This document shows positions 29,116-37,647 of a stretch of 64,000 nt of DNA, one piece after another. The DNA is from Duganella alba (lineage in GTDB: Bacteria; Pseudomonadota; Gammaproteobacteria; Burkholderiales; Burkholderiaceae_D). Below the pieces are notes generated by a model. It did not search any database, had not been told where the DNA came from, and saw only the letters and a program-made list of their open reading frames with translations. How positions within the stretch are numbered: position 1 is the first letter of the stretch; each line of letters begins with the position of its first letter. The position numbers and the translations under genes are program-made. Location of the stretch: positions 1-64,000 of the forward strand of contig NZ_WKJN01000024.1 in NCBI RefSeq assembly GCF_009674495.1, in the 5' to 3' direction.

Positions 29116-29682
29116 CTAGCGTGGCAGCGCGTCGCGCGCCGCCGCCAGCACTTCAGCCGACAGCGCCTCGTCGTCGACCGCGCGCGCCAGCACGATGGCG
29201 CCGACCATGGCCGCATATTGCGCCAGCGCCTGCTTGCGCTGCTCGGCCGCATCCTCGGCGGGCATCAGCTGCTGCAAGACGGCGATCTGGCCGCGCGCGC
29301 CTTCGGTCATCGCGTGCCGTGCCTTGTCGCCCAGACGGCCGATGTCCGGCCCCAGCGCCGTCACCGCGCAGCCGCTCTCCGGATGATCGCGGTGGGTCTC
29401 GCTCAGATAGCTGGCGCGGATCTTGTCCAGCGCCGCATCGCGGCCATCGGCCATAAAACCTTCCCAGCGCTCCACCGATTTCTTCAGCGCGTGCGCGGCA
29501 GCCTCGGCCAGCAGGTCTTCCTTGGACTCAAAGTGGCCGTAAAAGCCGCCGTGCGTCAGCCCTGCGCTCTTCATCAGATCGGACACGCCGATACCGTCAT
29601 ATCCTTTTTCGCGGAACAGCCGCGCGGCCGTTTCGACGATGCGCTCACGGTTGAGCGCTACCTGTTCCCTGCTGACTTTCAT
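29116..29682 (-). CDS. TetR/AcrR family repressor
   Basis: This 188-residue regulator has an N-terminal helix-turn-helix (IVETAARLFREKGYDGIGVSD, then GLTHGGFYGHFESKEDLL) and a C-terminal ligand domain typical of TetR_C members related to AcrR. It is divergent from the thiolase gene. A perfect palindrome in the intergenic region overlaps the thiolase promoter, so it most likely represses the thiolase gene and itself. Confidence 0.92.
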   Translation of the reverse strand: MKVSREQVALNRERIVETAARLFREKGYDGIGVSDLMKSAGLTHGGFYGHFESKEDLLAEAAAHALKKSVERWEGFMADGRDAALDKIRASYLSETHRDHPESGCAVTALGPDIGRLGDKARHAMTEGARGQIAVLQQLMPAEDAAEQRKQALAQYAAMVGAIVLARAVDDEALSAEVLAAARDALPR

Positions 29683-29705
29683 TTTCGACTCCTACCTCTA
29701 ATCTA

Positions 29706-29735
29706 TTGACATTATATATTACAGGCATAATATAT
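29706..29735 (+). promoter_or_regulatory. Thiolase promoter with overlapping TetR operator
   Basis: TTGACA at 29706-29711 and TAATAT at 29728-29733 form a sigma-70 promoter with a 16-base spacer. A perfect palindrome ATATATTA-N6-TAATATAT at 29714-29735 covers the spacer and the -10 element. This is the expected place for a TetR-family operator blocking the thiolase promoter. Confidence 0.7.
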
Positions 29736-29768
29736 CAATCATTACGATCATCATTAAAGGAAGCCATC

Positions 29769-30905
29769 ATGAAAGCAGTCATCAGCGCCTATGCCCGTTC
29801 GCCCTTTCATTTCGCCCGCAAGGGCAAGCTGGCCGAAGTCCGCCCGGACGATCTCGGCGCGCAGGTGGTCAAGGGCCTGATCCAGCGCACCGGCGTCGAT
29901 CCGAAGTTGCTGGACGACGTGATCCTCGGTTGCGCCTATCCGGAATCCTCGCAGGGCAACAACCTGGCGCGCATCGTCTCGCTGCTGGCCGGCTTTCCGC
30001 ATGAAGTCAGCGCCATGACCATCAACCGTTTCTGCGGCTCGTCGATGTCCGCCATCCATATCGCCGCAGCCAATATCGAGGCCGGCCTGGGCGAAGCCTA
30101 TCTGTGCGTCGGCGTCGAGTCGATGACCATGGTGCCGCAGGGCGGCTTCAACTTCTCGCCAAATCCGCAACTGCTGGCCGAAACCGACGCCTACATCAGC
30201 ATGGGCGATACTGCGGAAAACGTCGCCCGCCAATACGAGATCGCGCGCGCCGACCAGGAAGTGCTGGCGCTGCAATCGCACCAGAAAGCCGCCGCCGCGC
30301 GCGCGGCCGGCTTGCTGAAGGACGAGATCATTCCGATCACCACCGCCAGCGGCGAGGTGGTCGCCGAAGACGGCTGCATCCGCCCCGGCACCACGCTGGA
30401 AGCGCTGGCGTCGCTGAAGCCGGTGTTTGATCCGGAGCATGGCGTGGTCACCGCCGGCACCTCGTCGCCGCTGACCGACGGCGCCTCGGCGGTGCTGGTC
30501 ACCACCGAGGAATTCGCCCGCAAGCACGGCCTGAAGCCAAGCGCGCGCATCGTCTCGATGGCGTCCGTCGGCGTCGATCCGGCGTTGATGGGCATCGGAC
30601 CGATTCCGGCCACGCAAAAAGCCCTCAGGATCGCGGGCCTGAAAGCAGAGGATATCGATGTGGCGGAGATTAACGAAGCCTTCGCCTCGCAGGCGCTGGC
30701 CTGCGTGCGCGAACTGGGCATCAAGCCGGAGGCCTTGAATATCGATGGCGGCGGCATGGCCATCGGCCATCCGCTGGGCGCCACCGGCGCGCGCATCACC
30801 GGCAAGGCGGCGACGCTGCTGGAACGCACCGGCGGCCGTTACGCGCTGGCCGCGCAGTGCATCGGCGGCGGCCAGGGCATCGCCACCATCCTCGAAAAGC
30901 TCTAA
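29769..30905 (+). CDS. Acetyl-CoA C-acyltransferase (thiolase)
   Basis: The ATG at 29769 gives 378 residues beginning MKAVISAYARSPFHFA; a frame open to 29706 would start inside the promoter. The active-site cysteine is in INRFCGSSMSA. The C-terminal motifs GGGMAIGHPLGATGAR and CIGGGQG complete the thiolase active site. The enzyme cleaves 3-ketoacyl-CoA with CoA, or condenses acyl-CoAs. It stands alone without fadB, under apparent TetR control. AAAGGA provides the ribosome site. Confidence 0.94.
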   Translation: MKAVISAYARSPFHFARKGKLAEVRPDDLGAQVVKGLIQRTGVDPKLLDDVILGCAYPESSQGNNLARIVSLLAGFPHEVSAMTINRFCGSSMSAIHIAAANIEAGLGEAYLCVGVESMTMVPQGGFNFSPNPQLLAETDAYISMGDTAENVARQYEIARADQEVLALQSHQKAAAARAAGLLKDEIIPITTASGEVVAEDGCIRPGTTLEALASLKPVFDPEHGVVTAGTSSPLTDGASAVLVTTEEFARKHGLKPSARIVSMASVGVDPALMGIGPIPATQKALRIAGLKAEDIDVAEINEAFASQALACVRELGIKPEALNIDGGGMAIGHPLGATGARITGKAATLLERTGGRYALAAQCIGGGQGIATILEKL

Positions 30906-32386
30906 GCAGCCACCTCGATGCAGTTGCGGCCCGCGCGCTTGGCGCGGTGCAGCGCTGTGTCGAGGCGGTCAAGCACGGCGCCGCTACCCTCCTCCGGCCC
31001 CACCTGCGCCACGCCCAGCGCGATGCTGACGGCGGCGCCGAAGTCGACCGCCGGCAGGTCGGCTTCGGCGATCGCGCTGCGCAGCTTTTCCGCCAGCCGC
31101 ACCGCGTCTTCAGCAGTGGTGTGGGTGGCGACGATCAGGAATTCCTCGCCGCGCATGCGCGCCAGCGTGTCCGAGGTGCGCAGACGGCCCATCACCGTTT
31201 CCGCCACTTTGCGCAAGGCGATCTCGCCCACCTGGTTGCCGTATAAATCGTTGGACGACCGGAAGCTGCTGACGTCAAACGACAGCAGCGCCAGCGGCAG
31301 GCCGTAACGGCGCGCGCGGCGGATTTCGTTGTCCAGCGCATCTTCGCCGGCGCGGCGGTTGGCGGCGCCGGTGACGCCGTCCACGGTACTCATCTGTGAC
31401 AGCCGGCCGGACAGCGCATCGTTCTGATGCTTCAATTCGCTCATGCCGAGACCGAAGCTGACAAACTGCGCCAGGCTGGCGAAGCAGGCAAATTGCTCGC
31501 GCGAGAAGCTGATATGGCGGTCGAACATCAGGCAGATGGCGCCCATCTCCGGGCCGCCCGGATCGGCGCGCAACGGCAGCGCCAGCACCATGCGCACATT
31601 GCGGTCGTGTAGCGCCATCGCCAGTTCGGGATCGCCGGCTTTTTCCGGCGCGTCCAGCAGCACCATCTCGCCGCGCGCCACCGCCATCAGCGGCGGGAAC
31701 ACATCGCGCAGCGGCGATTGCAGCAGACGGTCGCGCCGTTGCAGCAGGCGGCTCAGATCAAGGTGGTTGCGCGCCTCCTGCGCCACCAGTTGCAGGTCGC
31801 CGCGCTCCTTCATGTGCAGCACGGCGGTGTGGCGCACGCCGGGGAAATTACACAGGGCCAGGCAAATCTGCGAGGACATGCTGGCGATGCTGTCGATGCC
31901 GCTCAACGCGCGCTGCAGGCTGCGCTGCACGCCGAGCAGGTCGCGCAGTTCCTTTTCCTTGTCCAGCAACGCCTGCTGCATGGCGGCGGCCGGGTCGGCC
32001 GGTACGGCCAGCGCCTGCCGCACGGCCTGCTGGAGCTCATCGTTCAGCACCGGGCAGATGCGATAGTCGAAGGCGCCGTAAGCCATCAGCTCCGGCAGCC
32101 AGGCGGTGTGTTCGAAAGCGCACAGCAGCAGCACCGGTGCGCCGGCGCGGCCGCGTATCAAGGCGCCCACACCGGCCAGCTGACTCAGTTGTTCAAAGCC
32201 GCTCAGGTCGAGGATCAGCAGATCGGCTTCGCGCCGGGCCAGCTCGGCGCCGGCGGTGTCCACATGGTCGCACATCACCAGTTGGGAGAACATTTCGCCG
32301 CAACAGGACTGGAATTCCGCCCTGCGTTCCGGGGCGGGATGGAAAAACACGCCAGTGCTGTTCGACCGGCTGTAGACGTGCGACAT
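30902..32386 (-). CDS. GGDEF protein with receiver-like and GAF-like domains, variant active site
   Basis: This 494-residue protein has a receiver-like N-terminus (about 20-125, candidate acceptor D60 in LLILDLSG), a GAF-like middle (about 165-315) and a C-terminal GGDEF domain (about 335-490). The signature is RGEEF at 412-416 rather than GGEEF, so the first glycine is lost. The metal Asp (D371 in SFDVSSF) is kept. Cyclase activity may be reduced. Its stop overlaps the thiolase stop (CTAA), making the two genes convergent. Confidence 0.88.
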   Translation of the reverse strand: MSHVYSRSNSTGVFFHPAPERRAEFQSCCGEMFSQLVMCDHVDTAGAELARREADLLILDLSGFEQLSQLAGVGALIRGRAGAPVLLLCAFEHTAWLPELMAYGAFDYRICPVLNDELQQAVRQALAVPADPAAAMQQALLDKEKELRDLLGVQRSLQRALSGIDSIASMSSQICLALCNFPGVRHTAVLHMKERGDLQLVAQEARNHLDLSRLLQRRDRLLQSPLRDVFPPLMAVARGEMVLLDAPEKAGDPELAMALHDRNVRMVLALPLRADPGGPEMGAICLMFDRHISFSREQFACFASLAQFVSFGLGMSELKHQNDALSGRLSQMSTVDGVTGAANRRAGEDALDNEIRRARRYGLPLALLSFDVSSFRSSNDLYGNQVGEIALRKVAETVMGRLRTSDTLARMRGEEFLIVATHTTAEDAVRLAEKLRSAIAEADLPAVDFGAAVSIALGVAQVGPEEGSGAVLDRLDTALHRAKRAGRNCIEVAA

Positions 32387-32565
32387 GATGTTGCCCCCTA
32401 GTATTTATAATTTGTTTATCTCTCGCACGATAGTGTGCCATAAAGTTCAAAACTAGCAATCTTTTTGCAATAATTTTATGCTTTCGGCATATGTGAACAA
32501 GCGCACCGTCATGCAAGCGGGCCGCGCCAATACTGTTTCTTCCAGAATCAAGGAGGGACACCACC

Positions 32566-33561
32566 ATGGCACAATCGGAAAACAAGGCCGACTCCGGGGC
32601 GGCCAGCATGCAGCGCGAAGTCCAGCAGCGCCAGGATCGGATCGACCAGCAAGGTCCGCGCGCCAGCGTGACCGGCAAGGGCGAGGCGCCGGAGCAAACC
32701 ACCGGCCACGAATATCCCGGCACGCCGCTGCCGACCCAGCATCTGCAAAAGCCGGGGCTGGAGGCGGACATGCAGCTCAAGCCCGAATTCCTCGCGCCCG
32801 ACTACTGCGGCAGCGGCAAGCTGGCCGGCATGGTGGCGCTGATCACCGGCGGCGACTCGGGCATCGGCCGCGCGGTCGCGGTGCTGTACGCGCGCGAAGG
32901 CGCGGACGTGGCCATCATCTACCTCAACGAAGACCAGGATGCGCAGGACACCAAGCGCTACGTGGAGGCGGAAGGCCAGACCTGCCTGCTGCTGCGCGGC
33001 GACGTACGCGATGCGGCGTTCTGCCGCGACGCCGCGCATCAGGCGCATGAACGTTTCGGCCGGCTGGACATCCTGGTCAACAACGCGGCCTTCCAGGAGC
33101 ACACGCAAAAGCTGACCGATCTGACCGAGGACCGCTTCGACCTGACCATGAAGACCAACGTCTACGGCTACTTCCACATGGCGAAGGCGGTGGTGCCGTA
33201 CCTGAAGCGCGGCGCGGCCATCATCAACACCGGTTCGGTGACCGGCCTGTCCGGCACGGAGGATTTGCTGGACTATTCCACCACCAAGGGCGCGATCCAC
33301 GCGTTCACCAAGTCGCTGGCCTCCAATCTGCTGGAGCAAGGCATCCGCGTGAACGCCGTGGCGCCGGGACCGGTGTGGACGCCGCTGAATCCCGCCGACG
33401 CCTCGCCCGAGAAGATCGCCAGGTTCGGCGCGGACACCGACATGAAGCGCCCGGCCCAGCCGCAGGAGCTGTCGCCGTCGTATGTGTTCCTGGCGGCGCC
33501 GTGCTGTTCCAGCTACATCACCGGCATTGTGCTGCCGGTGACGGGCTCCGTGGGCGCCTGA
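32566..33561 (+). CDS. SDR family oxidoreductase (YghA-like)
   Basis: This 331-residue short-chain dehydrogenase has a 60-residue hydrophilic N-terminal extension, as in YghA/general stress SDRs. The cofactor motif is TGGDSGIGRAVA, NNAA appears in VNNAAFQ, and the catalytic Tyr/Lys are in YSTTKGA. It is located three bases before ku, in one transcription unit. A GGAGGG site precedes the ATG. The substrate is likely a sugar or polyol aldehyde, not proven. Confidence 0.93.
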   Translation: MAQSENKADSGAASMQREVQQRQDRIDQQGPRASVTGKGEAPEQTTGHEYPGTPLPTQHLQKPGLEADMQLKPEFLAPDYCGSGKLAGMVALITGGDSGIGRAVAVLYAREGADVAIIYLNEDQDAQDTKRYVEAEGQTCLLLRGDVRDAAFCRDAAHQAHERFGRLDILVNNAAFQEHTQKLTDLTEDRFDLTMKTNVYGYFHMAKAVVPYLKRGAAIINTGSVTGLSGTEDLLDYSTTKGAIHAFTKSLASNLLEQGIRVNAVAPGPVWTPLNPADASPEKIARFGADTDMKRPAQPQELSPSYVFLAAPCCSSYITGIVLPVTGSVGA

Positions 33562-33564
33562 GCC

Positions 33565-34557
33565 ATGGCCGCGCGCGCATTGTGGAAAGGGGCGATCAGC
33601 TTTGGCCTGGTCTATATTCCGGTGGAGATGTACACGGCGGTGCAGGAGCATGATCTGGATCTGACCATGCTGGACCGGCGCGACTTTTCGCCGGTCGGCT
33701 ACAAGCGCTATAACAAGAAGACCGGCAAGGAAGTCACGTGGGACGATATCGTCAAAGGCTACGAGTACGAGGATAACGAGTACGTGGTGCTGTCGGACGA
33801 AGACCTGAAGCGCGCCAATGTGGAGGCGACGCAGACCATCGACATCGTCGCCTTCGTGGAGGCGGCCGACGTGCCGCTGACTTACTATGAAACGCCCTAC
33901 TACCTTGCGCCGTCGCGTGGCGGCGCCAAGGTGTACGCGCTGCTGCGCGAGACGCTGCGCAAGGCCGGCAAGATCGGCATCGCCACGGTGGTCATGCGCA
34001 CCAAGCAGCACCTGTGCGCGCTGGTGTGCGTGGAAGACAAGATCGTGCTCAACACTTTGCGCTATGCGACCGAGATCCGCAGCGCGGAGGAACTCAAGCT
34101 GCCGCCTGCGACCTTGAAGGCGGCCGGCATCAGCGACAAGGAGTTGAAGATGGCGCTGTCGCTGGTGGAAGGCATGAGCGAGGACTGGAAACCGGAGCAG
34201 TACCACGACACCTACAAGGAAGACGTGCTGGCCATGGTCAAGAAAAAGATCAAGGCCGGGCAGACCAAGACGATTACCGCGCCGGAGTCCGAGCCGAGCA
34301 CGCCGAAGGCCTCCAACGTGGTCGATCTGGTGGCGCTGTTGCAGGATAGCCTGGGCAAACGCGGCGGCAAGGCGGCGCCGGCCAAGGCACGCGCGGCCGA
34401 TGACGAGGAAGAGGACGAAGCAAAGCCAAAGTCCAAAGCCACCGCGACGCGCAGCCGCGCCTCTGCCCCGGCGTCCAAGGCCAGCGCAAAGACCGCAGCC
34501 CACACGGCGGCGGCCAAACGCAGCAAGCCGGCCACCAGCCGCGCCAAGGCAGCCTGA
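33565..34557 (+). CDS. ku: Non-homologous end-joining protein Ku
   Basis: This 330-residue protein matches bacterial Ku. It begins MAARALWKGAISFGLVYIPVE, followed by VTWDDIVKGYEYE and the beta-barrel core to about residue 250. A C-terminal Lys/Ala/Ser-rich tail of some 70 residues follows, typical of the basic extension that binds DNA. Ku forms a ring homodimer on double-strand ends and recruits LigD. It follows the SDR gene after three bases and is convergent with ligD, with a 33-base gap. Confidence 0.97.
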   Translation: MAARALWKGAISFGLVYIPVEMYTAVQEHDLDLTMLDRRDFSPVGYKRYNKKTGKEVTWDDIVKGYEYEDNEYVVLSDEDLKRANVEATQTIDIVAFVEAADVPLTYYETPYYLAPSRGGAKVYALLRETLRKAGKIGIATVVMRTKQHLCALVCVEDKIVLNTLRYATEIRSAEELKLPPATLKAAGISDKELKMALSLVEGMSEDWKPEQYHDTYKEDVLAMVKKKIKAGQTKTITAPESEPSTPKASNVVDLVALLQDSLGKRGGKAAPAKARAADDEEEDEAKPKSKATATRSRASAPASKASAKTAAHTAAAKRSKPATSRAKAA

Positions 34558-34590
34558 CCACGCGCCGCAGGATGGCGGCTGCGCGATTTT

Positions 34591-37095
34591 TCAGCCCTGG
34601 CCCGGCTTGAAGTACATGCGCTTCATGGCCGGCGCCAGGCCCTTGGCCGATTTGGCGTAATCGTCCCACGGCGCGTTGCCGACATCCAGACGCGTATGGG
34701 CGTTGGCGACGTTCCAATAGTCCGCGCCCTGCAAGCCTTCCAGCTCGTCCCAGGTGATCGGCACCGAGATGCCCAGGCCCGGACGCGTGCGTGCCGACCA
34801 GGCGCTGACGGTGGTGGCGCCACGCCCGTTGCGCAGGTAGTCGATGAAGATCTTGCCGACGCGGTTGCGCGGCCCGCTCTTCAGCACAAAGCGTTCCGGT
34901 ATGGTCTCCGCCATGTGCGCGACGATGGCTTGTGAAAAGGCCTTCACGTCATCCCAGCCGTAGCCCGGCTTGATCGGCACCACCACGTGCAGCCCCTTGC
35001 CGCCGCTGGTCTTCAGGAAGGCAGGCAGTTCCAGCTCCGTCAGGAAGGCGCGCATCAACTGCGCCGCTTCCTTGACCTGGTCCCAGGTGACGCCCTTGCC
35101 GGGATCGAGGTCGAAGATCATGCGGTTCGGTTTTTCGTAGCTGCTGCCGTTGGCGTTCTGCGTGTGCAGTTCGATCACGTTCATCTGCGCGGCCGACAGC
35201 AAGCCCTCTTCCGTTGGCACTTCCAGCATCGGCGGATGGTCCGGATCCAGCGACTGCTTGAACTGCTTCACGCCCGGCATGCGCGAGACCTCGGCGTGCT
35301 TCTGGAAGAACAGTTCTCCGCCTACGCCTTCCGGTGCGCGCACCAGCGATACCGGGCGGCCTTTCAGGTGCGGCAGCATCAGCGACGCCACCAGCGCGTA
35401 ATAGCGCACCAGCGTTATCTTGGTGGCGCCGCTTTGCTTGTCGATGATGCGGTCTGGATTGGTGATTTTCAGTGACTTGGGCAGCTTGCCCTCGACTGGT
35501 TGTTCGCGCTCGATGGCGCTGGCTTTCTTGTCCATGCGAAGTCCTTTGAATACAGAATGCCGGATCGAGCCGGAATGCGTCCACTCGCCAAATGCGACTT
35601 CCGCCACCAGCACCGGCTTGAGCCAGTGGGCTTTCCTGGCGATGTCGCGGCTGGGCGCGAACGGACTTTTGTCTGCGGCCTGCTTGTCCATCTTCGCTTT
35701 CAGCTCGGCCAGCGAGGTGGCGTTGAAGCCGCTGCCGACGTTGCCGGCATATTGCAGCTTGCCGTCCTTGTCGTAGGTGCCGAGCAGCAGCGAGCCGAAG
35801 CCGCTGCGCGCGCCCTGCGGATCGGTATAGCCGCCGATGACGAATTCCTGGCGCTGGCCGCATTTCAGCTTGATCCAGGTGCCGCTGCGGCGCGCGGAGT
35901 AGCGCGAGTCGCGGCGCTTGCCGATGATGCCTTCAAGGCCCATCTGGCAAGCGGCGGCGATCATGTCCTGCGGCGAGGCGCTGAGCGCGGCGCTGAAGCG
36001 GATGGTGTCGTTGGCGCGCTTCTTCAGTACATCCGCCAGGATGGCGCGGCGTTCTTCCAGTGGCAGTTCGCGCAGGTCGTGACCGTTGTGGAACGGCAGG
36101 TCGAAGAGGAAGTAGACGATGTCGCCGGGATGCTCTTCGTCGAAGGCGTTTTGCAGCAGGCCGAAGTCGGGACGGCCGTTGTCGTCGTGGACGACGATTT
36201 CGCCGTCGTACCAGCCGGTTGGTAACTTCATTTTGGTCAGCGCGGCGTGCAGCGGTTGCAGCTTGTGCGTCCAGTCGTTGCCGTTGCGGGTGATCAGGCG
36301 GATGTCCTTGCCGTCCACGCGCGCCAGCAGCCGGTAGCCGTCGAACTTGACTTCGAATAGCCAGTCCTCCGCCGATGCCGGCGGAGTATCGACCAGTGTG
36401 GCCAGTTGCGGCGACAGTGTCTCGGGCAGCGCGGACTTGGGCGCGGCCTGCTCGGCGGTGGTGGCCGCGCGGCGCGCGGCGGCAGGCGACGCGGCGGCGG
36501 GCGACGCGGAGGGCCTGGCGACAGGAGTGGGCGCCGGGCCGTCGGGCATCGGCAGCGCTTTCACGCTGTCCGGCATCTCGTCGATCACGCTGAACTCTTC
36601 CGCCGGACGGGCGTAGTCGTCCTTCTCCTTGATCAGCAACCACGGCTCCTGCTTCTCTCCCTTACCTTTCATGCGCACCAGCACCCAGCGGCCGTGCATC
36701 TTGTGGCCGTGGATCTCGAATTTCAGATTGCCCGCCGCCAGCGCCTTGCGCGGATCGTCCAGCGGATACCAGGTGCCCTTGTCCCAGATGATGACCTTGC
36801 CCGCGCCGTACTGCTTGGGTGGTATCGTGCCTTCAAAATCGTTATAGGAAATCGGATGATCCTCGACGTGCACCGCCATGCGCTTGTCGTGCGTGTCGTA
36901 ACTCGGGCCCTTGGGCACGGCCCAGCTCATCATCACGCCGTCCAGCTCCAGCCGGAGATCGTAATGCAGCCGCGAAGCCCAGTGCTTCTGGATGACGAAC
37001 GCCAGCGCCTCCCTGCCCTCGTCGCCGCCTTCGGCAGGTTCGGGGGTGATGGCGAAGTTGCGTTTGGCCTTATAGGTTTTGAGGGAGTCTGTCAT
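34591..37095 (-). CDS. ligD: ATP-dependent DNA ligase LigD
   Basis: This 834-residue multidomain enzyme of end joining has a phosphoesterase domain at about 20-160 (HWASRLHYDLRLE, HVEDHP) and a Pro/Ala-rich linker. The ligase domain at about 225-530 has adenylated lysine K250 in EVKFDGYR. A C-terminal primase-polymerase domain from about 545 has the catalytic DxD in IFDLDPGKG. This is the Pseudomonas-type order; mycobacterial LigD has the polymerase first. Its Ku partner gene lies immediately convergent. Confidence 0.97.
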   Translation of the reverse strand: MTDSLKTYKAKRNFAITPEPAEGGDEGREALAFVIQKHWASRLHYDLRLELDGVMMSWAVPKGPSYDTHDKRMAVHVEDHPISYNDFEGTIPPKQYGAGKVIIWDKGTWYPLDDPRKALAAGNLKFEIHGHKMHGRWVLVRMKGKGEKQEPWLLIKEKDDYARPAEEFSVIDEMPDSVKALPMPDGPAPTPVARPSASPAAASPAAARRAATTAEQAAPKSALPETLSPQLATLVDTPPASAEDWLFEVKFDGYRLLARVDGKDIRLITRNGNDWTHKLQPLHAALTKMKLPTGWYDGEIVVHDDNGRPDFGLLQNAFDEEHPGDIVYFLFDLPFHNGHDLRELPLEERRAILADVLKKRANDTIRFSAALSASPQDMIAAACQMGLEGIIGKRRDSRYSARRSGTWIKLKCGQRQEFVIGGYTDPQGARSGFGSLLLGTYDKDGKLQYAGNVGSGFNATSLAELKAKMDKQAADKSPFAPSRDIARKAHWLKPVLVAEVAFGEWTHSGSIRHSVFKGLRMDKKASAIEREQPVEGKLPKSLKITNPDRIIDKQSGATKITLVRYYALVASLMLPHLKGRPVSLVRAPEGVGGELFFQKHAEVSRMPGVKQFKQSLDPDHPPMLEVPTEEGLLSAAQMNVIELHTQNANGSSYEKPNRMIFDLDPGKGVTWDQVKEAAQLMRAFLTELELPAFLKTSGGKGLHVVVPIKPGYGWDDVKAFSQAIVAHMAETIPERFVLKSGPRNRVGKIFIDYLRNGRGATTVSAWSARTRPGLGISVPITWDELEGLQGADYWNVANAHTRLDVGNAPWDDYAKSAKGLAPAMKRMYFKPGQG

Positions 37096-37250
37096 CCCGT
37101 CAGACTATGCCCGTCCGTTTCGCGGAACCGTGCGTTGGCGAACATGTAAGCGATTGTAAAGGCCGTCAACGCTTGGTTTCCGGGCCGCGTTTTCTGCTCA
37201 GTGACACGGGAATTGTCCCGGCCCTGAAACCTTACTAAAGGATGTATATC

Positions 37251-37583
37251 ATGACCAAAGTAATCGCTACCCTGATCGCCGGCCTGTTCGCTACCGCTGC
37301 ATTCGCACAGACCCCAGCTCCTGCTGCCGTCAAGGCCGAAGCCAAGGAAACCAAAACCGCCGCCAAGGCGGAAGCCAAGGAAACCAAGGCTGAGATCAAG
37401 GCAGAAGCCAAGACCGCCAAGGTAGAAGCCGACGCCAAGAAAGACGTCGCCGTCGCCAAGGCCGAAGAAAAATCCGACAAGGCCGATGCGCACGCCAAAG
37501 CCACCAAAACCAAAGCCAAGGCCCACGCCAAAGCTGAAAAAGCAGAAGCCGCGACCACGCCAGCGCCTGTCACCACCAAGTAA
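37251..37583 (+). CDS. Exported Lys/Ala/Glu-rich low-complexity protein
   Basis: The ATG at 37251, eight bases after AAAGGA, gives 110 residues; another ATG at 37242 has no spaced ribosome site. A signal peptide ending AFA is followed by a mature part made of KAEAKETK-like repeats with almost only Lys, Ala, Glu, Thr and Asp. That composition predicts a highly charged helix or a disordered chain. Function unknown. A strong terminator follows. Confidence 0.7.
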   Translation: MTKVIATLIAGLFATAAFAQTPAPAAVKAEAKETKTAAKAEAKETKAEIKAEAKTAKVEADAKKDVAVAKAEEKSDKADAHAKATKTKAKAHAKAEKAEAATTPAPVTTK

Positions 37584-37602
37584 TCACGTCGCTTCAGGCG
37601 TA

Positions 37603-37633
37603 AAAAAAAGCGGACCTTTCGGTCCGCTTTTTT
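37603..37633. terminator. Bidirectional rho-independent terminator
   Basis: AAGCGGACC and GGTCCGCTT pair around a TTTC loop, flanked by an A-run on one side and a T-run on the other. It can end both the Lys/Ala-rich gene and the convergent RND operon. Confidence 0.9.
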
Positions 37634-37647
37634 ATGCTTCACTGATT

